Part shown: positions 8,931 to 18,391 of the stretch, piece after piece
Layout: each line of letters begins with the position of its first letter
Numbering within the stretch: the stretch's first letter is position 1
Source of the DNA: a virus
DNA length: 64,000 nt
IMG/VR virus record: IMGVR_UViG_3300025674_000019
Span: 1 to 64,000 of that record
Reading direction: 5' to 3' (one strand)
Program-made: the position numbers and the translations under genes
Notes under the pieces: model-generated
What the model was told of the DNA's origin: nothing
Database searches by the model: none
What the model saw: the letters and a program-made list of their open reading frames with translations, nothing else

Positions 8931-11900
8931 ATGAAGACCGGTAAGGTTTGGAAAGAACTAGGTCCTGAAACATGGGCCTCAATACTAGCAGACACTAAGT
9001 CCACATCTATTACTACAAGTGGCGCAGTAGTAAAAGCCACATGCCCCTACCCGGACCATCATGATAACACCCCTAGCTTCTACATCAGAACCGACCTAGG
9101 TTTTGCTAAATGCTTCGGGTGTTCTAAATACTGCTCTAACCCTGTACAATTTCTAGCCGCCATAAAAGGCGTATCAGATGCAGAGGCATTCCTAGAGCTT
9201 AGGTCTCACGGGGCTAAGCTGCCTCAGAGCCTAGGAAAGAAGATCCGAGAGCAGGAGACTCGTAGGAAAATAAACGGAGAGATAGCTCTAGTGGCTAACT
9301 CCACGTTAGTATCTGCTGCTAAGAATAGGAAGAACCCTAGGTGGTCCTTCGCACAGAAGACTCTAGACTTTCTGGAATCTAGAGGCATACAAGCAGACCC
9401 TGCGCTTATCAGCCAGCTCCCTATCGGAGTTCTGCCTCCCTTTAGCGAGATAGAAAGAAGCTCCGAGCTTACCTGTAAGCCAGGTATAATGGAGTTCTTT
9501 AAGGGCTGGCTGCAAGATAGCTACAGTAACTTTGTAGGAGCCCTAGTCTTCTTCTACTATACAAGCCCCACAGAGATCTCCGGGTTTAGAATCAGGTATG
9601 AGTTCCTCAAGCCTGCTGTGTACAAAGACAAGCAGATCTTAGCTATAGGCCCAAAAGGGGACGATACTGAGATAGGGTTCTTTGGGCTGGGTAACTTTGC
9701 AGCAAAGATCGGTGGCAATCAAAGGGCTAAGAACCCGTGGAAAGCCTCTGATGCTCTGGTCGTAGAGGGAGAGTTCGACCTTCTATCCATACTTGTCAAA
9801 TATCACACAGTAGAGAAGGTTACCTTAGACCCTATCCTCTGCACTCAAGGCAGCCTGATGTCCAACCTGGACTCTGCTAAAACCTTGGGAATAGACAAGT
9901 TATACCTCTGCCTAGACAATCACCATAAAGACTCCGGTGGGCTGCTAAGGCTAAAAGAAGTCCTCTCGTCTACAAGCCTAGACTGTTACGTGTTTGATTG
10001 GACTCTGGATGTAAAAGACCCTGACGAAGCCGTGTCGTCCCTAGGGTGGGACGTAACTAAGGAGGCGATGTTCTCCTACGTCCGAGGAAAGAGAAAGAAC
10101 TTTACAAGAGCTGTGCGGTGGTGCGTAGATGTAGCTAAAGATGCTATAGATGCGTGCGACCCGGATGATCTTAGATCTATTCTCTCTGAGACCTCTGCTA
10201 TAGGAAAGTGCCTGCTTAATCCTTTGGATAACAGAGCGTTCGTCTCCACTGTAGCGGAGGAGACGGGGATCTCTAAAGCTTTACTGACAGAATCTATCCT
10301 GGGTAGAGCTGAGACAGAGAAGGGGTTTATCTATCGAACTGCTATGGAAGTTCGAGAGATATACGAGTTCATAGGTTTAGAGTTTGACAGCTCTCGTACT
10401 AACCTTCTCGTATGGCAAAAAGAGCACCGAAGGCTTAGGTCTATCGATGTGACTAAAGGCCTAGGAGACCTTATTTCTTCCATGTCCACAGACCTGGGCG
10501 CCCTTGTTTGCTGGGCGGAAGAAAACTTAGGGCTGCCTGACTTTGTTAAGTACACGGGAACCGGGGAAAAAAGAGTAGAGAACTCTCTCCTGCGGCAAAC
10601 TCAGCTTCAAGAGTCGTACCTAAGGCTGTCCTTAGCTGAGATCCTAAAAGTTACTCCTATGGCTGGGAACTTAAGAAAGTTCGGCCAGGGCGCTCACTAC
10701 GTAAACACTGGAGATAGTAGCTCCGACAAAGTCTTTAAATGGGTAGTAGTAAACGGGGATGCGGTATATGTATCCTCTCCGGTCACGGGAGAAGATCTTA
10801 CTTGGCAAGAGTACACAGAGCCTACCCTGGGAGATATCTACTTCGATCTAGATAAGAGGGCCTACTGGTCCGAAGAGCTCTCTACTGTGGCCGACTTAAA
10901 TAATGCTTCCACGGAAGAGCTCACAATCTCAGAGTGCTGGGAAACTGTCTTCAATATGCTGAAGGACGGGTGGACTATAGAAGAGGGCGACGCTGGTATG
11001 GAATACCTAACGAACGCCTTCTTCGTAAACACGATTAATACATGCGTAGGCAGGCATCTGTACACTATTATAAACGGAGAGAGGAGCACGGGTAAATCCT
11101 CCCTCGCAGAGCTTCTATGCAGCTCCAACTATGACTGGAGGCTGCTTGAGTGCGTGCACAGCTCTGATACTTACTCATCTGCAGGCGTTAGAAACTCTAT
11201 GGACGGCAGAGCCGGCGGGTACTTCTGTGATGAGTTCGAGCTAAGCCATAAGAATCCTAAGAGGTCTAAGGCTGTAACAGAGATCCTAAGCGATCAGAGA
11301 GGCCTAGTTCAAAAGTCTGAGCACGTAGTACAGCACGGGGCACCTGGGGGCGGTCAGCGTAGGTATGTACTTAAGTACCAAGCTTGGGCGTGCGCTATCG
11401 AGTCTTTAAGAGACCCTGCTGACATCAGCCGATACGTAAAGCTAAAGACCAAAAAGATAGAAGGAAAGACCTCTCCCAAGAAAACAATCTCTGATAAGTA
11501 TGGAGTAGAGGTTGTACGTAAATGCAGAAGGTTCTTAACTCTAGGTGTATACAAGTACGCTCCAGAGTTCCTTCAGAATATAAAAGAGCTTAAAGACGCT
11601 TTCCACGGGGATGGAACCTCTACCGAGGTAACCAAGCAGATGAAAGAGCTGCAAAAGCAAGCAGGAGGGCCGGTCCCCGGCCGCCTACTAGAGTCTGCTA
11701 TAATCACAGCAGCCATCGGCAAGCTTGCTGGTAGGAACCCTTTTAAGTACATCTCAGAGTTCGTGAGGAGCCAAAAGACCTCTATTAGCGTGATGACTGA
11801 CTCTGTTGAAAGTCGAGACCTACTCAGTGATATCCTCTCTAGTTCTGTGCGGTATCAAGAGATTGGTAATGTTACCGGAAAGGTAACCATACGCCATCTA

Positions 11901-12254
11901 CTGACAGACAGCACTGACAGGGAGCGTTTGGGGAGCTTAGGAGTAGGGTTAACCTATAAGGCCTACATGGATAAAAGGTCCTCTAAGAAAGTGCACCACT
12001 ACCTAGTGATCGAGTGGAACACTCTTCTCCTTAACCTACTAAGGCCCAATAAGCCTCAAGAGTACGGCAGGTACGAAACTGCCCAGAAGCTAAAGGCACG
12101 GCTATCCACAGACCCCTGCGCACTAGAGTGGTCAGACACTCTAAGAAAGCGCCTTGGGAGCAAAAAGAAGTTTGTGAAAGTCGGAGTTAAGTCTAGCGAT
12201 ATGACTATCTACGACCTTACACCTATGTTCGAGGACTGGGAAAATGATGATTAA
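8931..12254 (+). CDS. Primase-helicase fusion (CHC2 zinc finger, Toprim, SF3-like helicase)
   Basis: The 1,107-residue protein joins primer synthesis to unwinding. A CHC2-type zinc finger has Cys38, histidines near 43-44, and Cys61 and Cys64 (CFGC). A Toprim-like domain follows with VVEGEFDLLSI and later LCLDNH. The C-terminal third has a helicase core with Walker A GERSTGKSS and Walker B GYFCDEFE, resembling the D5/SF3 helicases of large DNA viruses and phages. AGGAG precedes the ATG. The 3' end overlaps the polymerase start. The middle region (about residues 370-680) is not assigned and may be a linker or partner-binding domain. Confidence 0.88.
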   Translation: MKTGKVWKELGPETWASILADTKSTSITTSGAVVKATCPYPDHHDNTPSFYIRTDLGFAKCFGCSKYCSNPVQFLAAIKGVSDAEAFLELRSHGAKLPQSLGKKIREQETRRKINGEIALVANSTLVSAAKNRKNPRWSFAQKTLDFLESRGIQADPALISQLPIGVLPPFSEIERSSELTCKPGIMEFFKGWLQDSYSNFVGALVFFYYTSPTEISGFRIRYEFLKPAVYKDKQILAIGPKGDDTEIGFFGLGNFAAKIGGNQRAKNPWKASDALVVEGEFDLLSILVKYHTVEKVTLDPILCTQGSLMSNLDSAKTLGIDKLYLCLDNHHKDSGGLLRLKEVLSSTSLDCYVFDWTLDVKDPDEAVSSLGWDVTKEAMFSYVRGKRKNFTRAVRWCVDVAKDAIDACDPDDLRSILSETSAIGKCLLNPLDNRAFVSTVAEETGISKALLTESILGRAETEKGFIYRTAMEVREIYEFIGLEFDSSRTNLLVWQKEHRRLRSIDVTKGLGDLISSMSTDLGALVCWAEENLGLPDFVKYTGTGEKRVENSLLRQTQLQESYLRLSLAEILKVTPMAGNLRKFGQGAHYVNTGDSSSDKVFKWVVVNGDAVYVSSPVTGEDLTWQEYTEPTLGDIYFDLDKRAYWSEELSTVADLNNASTEELTISECWETVFNMLKDGWTIEEGDAGMEYLTNAFFVNTINTCVGRHLYTIINGERSTGKSSLAELLCSSNYDWRLLECVHSSDTYSSAGVRNSMDGRAGGYFCDEFELSHKNPKRSKAVTEILSDQRGLVQKSEHVVQHGAPGGGQRRYVLKYQAWACAIESLRDPADISRYVKLKTKKIEGKTSPKKTISDKYGVEVVRKCRRFLTLGVYKYAPEFLQNIKELKDAFHGDGTSTEVTKQMKELQKQAGGPVPGRLLESAIITAAIGKLAGRNPFKYISEFVRSQKTSISVMTDSVESRDLLSDILSSSVRYQEIGNVTGKVTIRHLLTDSTDRERLGSLGVGLTYKAYMDKRSSKKVHHYLVIEWNTLLLNLLRPNKPQEYGRYETAQKLKARLSTDPCALEWSDTLRKRLGSKKKFVKVGVKSSDMTIYDLTPMFEDWENDD

Positions 12255-15200
12255 GCCATCCTCTTGTATGGGGTGCCCCCTATACGAGAGTAAATGCTAC
12301 GAGCCTGGAGGTATCTCCAGCAACTGTAAAACAGTGATCATGTCGAGCTGCCCTCCTAGCTGGGGGGGCCTGTTCACAGATAAAGGCGCTCAGCTTCTGA
12401 GAGGAGTAGTATACAACCTTATCCAGGAAGAGAGAGGTCAAGAAGTACAGCCGGTAACAGAGATGGCCGCATCTCTTCAGTATATGTACACTACTTACTG
12501 CCACTCAGAGTCTCTGGTAAAGAAAGAGATAGAGTACTGCAGAAACACACTAGGAATGCAGAAGCTATGTGATCTCTCTCCCGACATGATTATCTGCCTG
12601 GGAACAGAGCCGGCTGTATTCTTCCAGCTTCCTAAGGTAAACCAGAGAGATCTTCGTGGTAGGGTAATGGAGTACACCTTACCCACTGGGAAGAAAGTAA
12701 GCTTAGTGTTCACCCTAAGCTTGCATTATCTACTTGGCAGTCCCGGAGTGTACTCGCTTATAAAGGGAGATATCAGCCGAGCAGCTAAGATCCTAAAGGG
12801 CCTCCAAATGGAGCCCGTTGATCCGGAGAAGTTTAGGGATGTGTATGATATTCCTTGGACTCTCGAAGATGTAAAAGAGGCTTGCGCGGAGTACAGCTCC
12901 TACTCAGATGGAAAGCCAGTCTCCCAAACTCTTATGAGCTTAGATACAGAGACTAACACTCTCCATGCCTGGTGGCATGAGAGCAAAATCATCTCTGTCT
13001 CTGCAGGCTTCGGAAAGGGGAAGGCTCTTAGCTTTATGGTAGAGCATAAAGAGGCTCCTTACTCCCTAGAAGACGTAGCCCCGCACGTATTCAAAGTAAC
13101 TATGTCTGACCACCCTAAAGGCTGGTGGAACTATAAGTTCGACTTGAATATGTTCAGACACTCTCTTGTAAGAAGGGTAGAGGCCAGAATGACTCCCGGT
13201 CTTCTATCGGACATTGAGAGAGAAGTCGGAAAGCCTTGGTCTCAGATAAAAGAAGCCGGAGGTGTGTACAACACTCGTTGGGACGGGCTGCTGGGAGAGC
13301 ATATCCTAGATGAGGATAAAAACGGGTGGTACGGCTTAAAGACAGCTGTAGCTGACTATAAGTTTGAGCTGTACGGTTATGAGGACATGCTATCTACAGA
13401 GTTTAGTAAGATAGAGACTTCGGCTAAAGAAAGAGTGCAGAGCCAGCTAAGCTCAATGTCCTTAAAAGACTTGGGAGTAGCTTCACCTAACTACGCCGAC
13501 AGCGTTACTCCCTCTACTCTCAAAGAAGAGTATGAGAGCCTAAAGTCTGGAATGAAGAGAAAGCTCAAGAGGGCCAAGTCAAGAGGAGAAGAAATTAAAA
13601 CTCTTCGACTGCAAGACAAGATCTCTGAGGCTCAGCAGGAGTACAAGTCGCTTAAGTCGAGAGTAGATAAGGCTACCAAAAAAGAGACTGAGAAGTTCTA
13701 CGTCAAGAAGCCTAAGGTTGCCGGAGAGCCTACTCTTTACACGTATGAAGACCTTCCTGCCTCTACTCTTCTCCTATACGGCGCTATAGATGCTGATGCT
13801 ACGGCTGAGATATGCCTAGAGCAAAGAAGAAAAGTAGCTAAAGAAGACCCTAAGAGTGCAGCCGAGGCGTCTTCAAGAAAGAGAATGCTGAACCTAATGG
13901 ACCGGCACTACCTGCCTCTTACGGAAAGATTGGCCCTTATGCAGGTAGAGGGCGTATTTACTGACAAAGCTCACATAGAAGAGCTCAGGTCTCGGCTGAC
14001 TAATGATATAGAAGCCGTGGACTCTGAAATTAGGTCTAAGCTAGCGGAAGACTTTCCAAGCATGGATCTGACCTCTGTTAACCTTAACAGCGGGTCTCAG
14101 CTAGGTAATATAATCTTCGGATACTATGGCCTTCCAGTCCTAGAAGAGACAGAGAAGGGCGAGCCTAGCCTCACGGATTCGGTCCTGCAGAGGTATCACA
14201 AAGAGCACGGTAACTCTGTCGCTATGCTCGTCTCCAAGTACAGGAAGCTGAACAAAGCCCTGTCAGACTTTGTAGAGAAGCTAGACTATCTATCTGGCTA
14301 CGACTCTAGGCTTCACGGCAATATACACCTTAACGGAGCTAAGACCGGCCGTACCTCTTCCTCTGACCCTAACCTCCAAAACATCACTGAAAGAGTCGTG
14401 ATCACGGAGCCGGATGAAACCAAGTCAGAGTATGTTATTAAGAAGATTATTACAGCTTCACCTATAACAGACCCAGATAACCCAGGGTGGTCCTTTGGTC
14501 TTCCCAGAAGTTACTTCATGGATAAGTATAACTGGGAAGAAGGCGAAAAGCTTGTTGTAGTCGATGCAGATCTTAGTGGGGCCGAGGTTAAAGTAATGAC
14601 TCGGTTTGCGCCGGATAAAGGGCTAATAAAAGCCCTGACCGACGGGTTCGACGCCCACAGCTGGATAACCTCTGAGATCCACGGGATACCATACGAGGAT
14701 ATACAGACAAAGAGAAAGCTGGATACGGAAGAGGGTAAGCGCTTGGACAACCTGCGTGGCGGGACTAAAGGCGTTGTCTTTAAGATTCTCTACGGAGGTG
14801 AGCCAGACGATCAAGCACTAAAAGAGCTAATCTTTCAAAGATTTCCCGGCATTCCTAAGTACCTAGAAGAGGTCCGTAGGGCTGTGCATAGGGACGGTAA
14901 GGTGTTTACCCCTAATGGTAGGGCTAGAAGATTTCCTCTGGTTAAAGTAGATAGGTGGGTCGCTTCTCGTAATGAGCGACAGGCTATCAACTATAACATT
15001 CAAAGCTACTGCTCAGACATTGTCCTTAACATGCTCGTTAACCTGGCTAACAACATGCATGAAATTAGGGGCCGAATGATGCTTACAGTGCACGACTCAG
15101 TGGTTTTTGAGTGCCCTGAGTCTGAGGTTAGTAAGCTTCCTGACTTTCTGCAGAAGCACATCACAGAGCATATCTCTAATGAGTTCCCGGATATTCCAGT

Positions 15201-15306
15201 GCCTATGACCTTTGGGTACAAGATAGGATGGAACTACGGTGATATGTACTCACTAAAAGACTGGATAAATATGTCAAAAGATAGCGAACCTACTAAAGGA
15301 GTGTAG
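12244..15306 (+). CDS. Family A DNA polymerase with N-terminal UDG-like Fe-S domain
   Basis: The 1,020-residue replicative polymerase has three parts. Residues 1-190 resemble family 4 uracil-DNA glycosylases: Cys8, Cys11, Cys86 and Cys99 in Fe-S spacing, then DMIICLG and a degenerate final motif (LSLHYLLGSPG). Phage SPO1 polymerase is the known precedent for this fusion. A 3'-5' exonuclease domain follows (DTET at 234-237, NYKFDLNMF, later YGAIDADAT). The polymerase domain carries motif A DADLSGAEVK, motif B with TKGVVFKILYG, and motif C VHDSVVFE. The normal UDG catalytic GEAPG is replaced, so base excision is doubtful. The start overlaps the primase-helicase stop. Confidence 0.93.
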   Translation: MMIKPSSCMGCPLYESKCYEPGGISSNCKTVIMSSCPPSWGGLFTDKGAQLLRGVVYNLIQEERGQEVQPVTEMAASLQYMYTTYCHSESLVKKEIEYCRNTLGMQKLCDLSPDMIICLGTEPAVFFQLPKVNQRDLRGRVMEYTLPTGKKVSLVFTLSLHYLLGSPGVYSLIKGDISRAAKILKGLQMEPVDPEKFRDVYDIPWTLEDVKEACAEYSSYSDGKPVSQTLMSLDTETNTLHAWWHESKIISVSAGFGKGKALSFMVEHKEAPYSLEDVAPHVFKVTMSDHPKGWWNYKFDLNMFRHSLVRRVEARMTPGLLSDIEREVGKPWSQIKEAGGVYNTRWDGLLGEHILDEDKNGWYGLKTAVADYKFELYGYEDMLSTEFSKIETSAKERVQSQLSSMSLKDLGVASPNYADSVTPSTLKEEYESLKSGMKRKLKRAKSRGEEIKTLRLQDKISEAQQEYKSLKSRVDKATKKETEKFYVKKPKVAGEPTLYTYEDLPASTLLLYGAIDADATAEICLEQRRKVAKEDPKSAAEASSRKRMLNLMDRHYLPLTERLALMQVEGVFTDKAHIEELRSRLTNDIEAVDSEIRSKLAEDFPSMDLTSVNLNSGSQLGNIIFGYYGLPVLEETEKGEPSLTDSVLQRYHKEHGNSVAMLVSKYRKLNKALSDFVEKLDYLSGYDSRLHGNIHLNGAKTGRTSSSDPNLQNITERVVITEPDETKSEYVIKKIITASPITDPDNPGWSFGLPRSYFMDKYNWEEGEKLVVVDADLSGAEVKVMTRFAPDKGLIKALTDGFDAHSWITSEIHGIPYEDIQTKRKLDTEEGKRLDNLRGGTKGVVFKILYGGEPDDQALKELIFQRFPGIPKYLEEVRRAVHRDGKVFTPNGRARRFPLVKVDRWVASRNERQAINYNIQSYCSDIVLNMLVNLANNMHEIRGRMMLTVHDSVVFECPESEVSKLPDFLQKHITEHISNEFPDIPVPMTFGYKIGWNYGDMYSLKDWINMSKDSEPTKGV

Positions 15307-15395
15307 CTATCAAGATAGTACTTCCAAAGTCTAAAAAGAGCAGCTGTAAGCTGACGGGCTTCTTCAACGCCCTCTTCTTCTGGGTCACTATTATC

Positions 15396-15584
15396 GTGAC
15401 ATTCAAAGAATGGCTTAAGCATAAAAGCATTCAAGAAGCCAACTCTGCAGTGGTTAAGATTAACGGCAGAGAGATTAAAGCGTCCTCAGTCGAGATAAAA
15501 GATGGGCACATATACGTTGACGGAGTGTATGTGTGCCCATCTAAGGTAGAGAGCGTCTCCTTGAAAGATCCTAATAAAAGTTGA
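15396..15584 (+). CDS. Small protein, probably membrane-anchored; start uncertain
   Basis: The GTG-initiated frame encodes 62 residues with a beta-rich C-terminal part (KINGREIKASSVEI and DGHIYVDGVYV). The frame is open upstream to 15297. There a ribosome binding site (AAAGGAG at 15295-15301) lies just before an ATC codon at 15309 followed by a Lys-rich stretch and a hydrophobic segment (FFNALFFWVTIIV), which looks like a membrane anchor. The real product may therefore start at 15309 from a non-ATG codon, giving about 91 residues. The gene sits between polymerase and the convergent terminase, whose end it overlaps by 14 bases. Function unknown. Confidence 0.5.
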   Translation: MTFKEWLKHKSIQEANSAVVKINGREIKASSVEIKDGHIYVDGVYVCPSKVESVSLKDPNKS

Positions 15585-17133
15585 GATCTTTCATCATGAC
15601 CTTAGCCGCCACCCATGCGAATACTTGAGCGTGAAAGGCGTCATCCGGGTTAGAAGGACTATGAGTCCAAATCTTCTTTCCTGATGGGGTAGTCTCTTCA
15701 TAGAGAGCCAGCATGTCCTTAAAGGCCATTCCCATCAAATCCCTAGAGAGGTACTTAACTCTCCGCTTCTTAATAGTCATCATATAGTTGTCTATAAGGG
15801 TGGTCTTATCTGCTAAGTACCTATCTACTCCATTCCACTTGAGCGGAGTTGCACTGGATCCGTATTGCAGCTGAGCCACCTTGGCTTTGCCGCTCACTTT
15901 TTTAGCTAGCAGCGAGTTAGCAAGGGCGCCCTCTCCCGCGTCTCCTACTATAAATGATGCTCCAAACTTGCTCATGTGCTTAGCTATGTCTTCAACTACT
16001 TCTACGGGGTTTTGATCTGGGTATATCTTAAACCACCTAGTTGTTACACTCCCTGCATGGTCTACCCCAAAGATCCATGCTGCAGTTCTAGACTTACCCT
16101 TAGTTCCTCCTCCGCTCCAGTCTATACCTCCGACTGTGCACATGAAGGGCCCTACAGGGGGCTTTTCAAATGATGCTAGGCCGCAACACTTATTGAGGTC
16201 TTCTATGGATAGCAGCCTAGTACCTAGAGAGTCACTTACCCCTAGTACCTCGTTCTTGAATTTAGACTCAGTGTACAGGTTCAACTTCTCTAGTATTCTG
16301 CCCCACCTGGTCTGGTCTTCTATGTTCTGCGGTAGTATTAGCTGAGGTACGTGGAATCCTTTCATCCTAAAAAAAGCGGGGTCGTCAGGGGTGGCGTCCT
16401 TAGGTATAGGGTGCATGTCCACCCAGCGCCCTTCTCTTGGGTTCACGTACTTGGAGCAGTGCAGGCACTCTATTCCCTTCTTTCCTATACCCTTTGTGGT
16501 TCTATAAAAGCTGTACTTACCGCATCCTGAGCACTTTACGCACCATTCGCTCTGTGTAGAGTTGTCCCACAGAAACTGTATAGTGTTCTCCATGGTAAGA
16601 GGGGTCCCCATATAGCTTGTGTATGCAAATGGAGAGTTAGCCAAGCACTCGTTAATAACAGGCACTACCTCATCGTAGATAATGTTCTGTACCTCATCGT
16701 AAACCACTCTATCCGCAGATATACCTCGCGCACGATCTGGATTATCTGTGGCATAAGAGAATAGAAGTTCGGAGCCGTTAGCTAGGATCTTCAGAAATAC
16801 GTTGTCTGAAGCTCCCGCTGCGAAAGCCTTAATGTCTGGGCTATGCCTGAGAATCTTTCCTACTCTCGTGGTAGAAAAGGTTGAGGTCTGCTTCAGCGAT
16901 GGGGATATGTACAAGGTCTTAAAGAAGGGCGTACATACCGCATCAACGATGCTAAAGCCCGCGGCTGATACGGATTTACCCACCTGTCGTCCGCACATCA
17001 AGATAGAGCTTCTATAATCACCAGAGTACAGCTGGTGGTAAAACGGGTAGTCTTGCAGGCTAAACCGAGAGCCATCTAGCCATAGTAAATTCTCGGCAAC
17101 ACTCAGTCTGGAGCTAGTAATAGTTATGTCCAA
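15571..17133 (-). CDS. Terminase large subunit (DNA-packaging ATPase-nuclease)
   Basis: This motor protein pumps DNA into the prohead through the portal and cuts the concatemer. The ATPase domain has Walker A CGRQVGKS, Walker B VVYDEVQ and coupling motif YMGTPLT. The RNase-H-like nuclease has GGIDWSGGG, FIVGDAGEG and a C-terminal DDAFHAQ. Between them is a zinc-ribbon-like insertion with CVKCSGC and CLHC. The TTG at 17133 is preferred because GAGG lies eight bases upstream and leaves a normal 53-residue lead to Walker A. A longer frame begins with GTG at 17214 without a binding site and would overlap the divergent AAA gene by 89 bases. Confidence 0.92.
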   Translation of the reverse strand: MDITITSSRLSVAENLLWLDGSRFSLQDYPFYHQLYSGDYRSSILMCGRQVGKSVSAAGFSIVDAVCTPFFKTLYISPSLKQTSTFSTTRVGKILRHSPDIKAFAAGASDNVFLKILANGSELLFSYATDNPDRARGISADRVVYDEVQNIIYDEVVPVINECLANSPFAYTSYMGTPLTMENTIQFLWDNSTQSEWCVKCSGCGKYSFYRTTKGIGKKGIECLHCSKYVNPREGRWVDMHPIPKDATPDDPAFFRMKGFHVPQLILPQNIEDQTRWGRILEKLNLYTESKFKNEVLGVSDSLGTRLLSIEDLNKCCGLASFEKPPVGPFMCTVGGIDWSGGGTKGKSRTAAWIFGVDHAGSVTTRWFKIYPDQNPVEVVEDIAKHMSKFGASFIVGDAGEGALANSLLAKKVSGKAKVAQLQYGSSATPLKWNGVDRYLADKTTLIDNYMMTIKKRRVKYLSRDLMGMAFKDMLALYEETTPSGKKIWTHSPSNPDDAFHAQVFAWVAAKVMMKDLNFY

Positions 17134-18391
17134 GATTGATACCTCATCTAATAGAAACGGCGCTATTGCCGAATACTTCCAGTCTATGGGGATTCTTCCT
17201 ACAGGGGTGAGCACCCTGGCACCGATGATCTACATCAGCTGGAAAGCTGGGCTCGTACCAATGTTGGTTGGTGCTGCTGGCTCAGGCAAGACAGAGATTA
17301 TCAAACAACTCTGCAAGGTAACAGGGGCAGACCTGCTACACATCTTCGTAGCACACGTGGGGTCCGAGGAGATCAAGGGCCTCTTCTTCCGTAATGAAGA
17401 GTGCGATAAGACCTACAAAGTCTTAGTAAATGAGGAGATCCACGACGCCGTAAAGAAGGCTACTGACACGGGGACTCCTCTAGTAATCTTCCTCGACGAG
17501 CTGAATCGCGCAAGCGATCAAGATAGCCTAAATGCTATCTTCAGCATGATATCTAAGAGAGGTGTTCCGGGTATGGACTTCCCGGACAACATCCACTTCG
17601 TGGCGGCGGGTAACCCTCCCACAGGTAAGTACTCTGTGGCGCAGATGGCGGACGACGCGTTTGTTCGTCGCCTGCTATGGATGGGTGTTACGGTGGACCC
17701 GGCCTCCTGGCTAAAGTATGCAAGAGGAGAGAAGCTCTCCGTTAATCTCCCTGCGCCAAAGAAAGGCTTTGAGCTTGTAGAGCTGCCCCTTCACGCTAAG
17801 GTACAGAGCTACATCCAAGCTAGGCCGGACGACCTCTTTTCCGAAGCTATGGCCAATCAGGGCAAGCCTCACCCTAATCCTGCCTCGTGGACTAGGGTAT
17901 CTAACGTAGTAAAGACCCTTGAGGCGCACAAGGTCAAGTCTCCTCAAGTATTTAAGACCCTCATCTCCGGTCTGATTGGTGATGCTATCTGCAATGGCTT
18001 CTACGCTAGCTATATCGATGGGCGCTTGCACATCCCACCAGAGGATATTCTCGAAGGAGATTGGTCCAAGGTAGAGAAACGCCTGCGCACTATCAGGGAA
18101 GAGAATCGGCATGATCTTATGGGGGAGACGATTAAGGCCGTCTGCTTCAAGATCAAACTTGATAGGCCTGATGCTACCCCGGAGCTTGCTGGAAATCTGG
18201 TGTCCTTCCTCGATCAACTCACGGAGGACCAGCAAGGGACTTTCTCGTCTTTGCTAGGAGTGTCAGACATTCCAGAGAGCGAGAGACTAGCTTACCTGCA
18301 GTACAAGAGCTCCCTCACAAAAGAGATGCAAAAGGACAGCAGATTTATTAAGATCTCTACCAACCTTCTGGATCTTCAAGGAGCCGAATGA
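17126..18391 (+). CDS. MoxR-type AAA+ ATPase
   Basis: The 421-residue protein has Walker A GAAGSGKT (49-56), Walker B FLDELNRA, a sensor AAGNPPTG, and the arginine-containing segment DDAFVRRLLWMGV, the layout of MoxR/dynein-related AAA+ proteins. In bacteria these ATPases usually act as chaperones together with a VWA-domain partner. Such a partner is encoded at 22247-23779, separated here by the DinG-like gene and two minus-strand genes. The stop is ATGA-coupled to the DinG-like helicase. The start region overlaps that of the divergent terminase. Its substrate is unknown. Confidence 0.85.
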   Translation: MSKIDTSSNRNGAIAEYFQSMGILPTGVSTLAPMIYISWKAGLVPMLVGAAGSGKTEIIKQLCKVTGADLLHIFVAHVGSEEIKGLFFRNEECDKTYKVLVNEEIHDAVKKATDTGTPLVIFLDELNRASDQDSLNAIFSMISKRGVPGMDFPDNIHFVAAGNPPTGKYSVAQMADDAFVRRLLWMGVTVDPASWLKYARGEKLSVNLPAPKKGFELVELPLHAKVQSYIQARPDDLFSEAMANQGKPHPNPASWTRVSNVVKTLEAHKVKSPQVFKTLISGLIGDAICNGFYASYIDGRLHIPPEDILEGDWSKVEKRLRTIREENRHDLMGETIKAVCFKIKLDRPDATPELAGNLVSFLDQLTEDQQGTFSSLLGVSDIPESERLAYLQYKSSLTKEMQKDSRFIKISTNLLDLQGAE

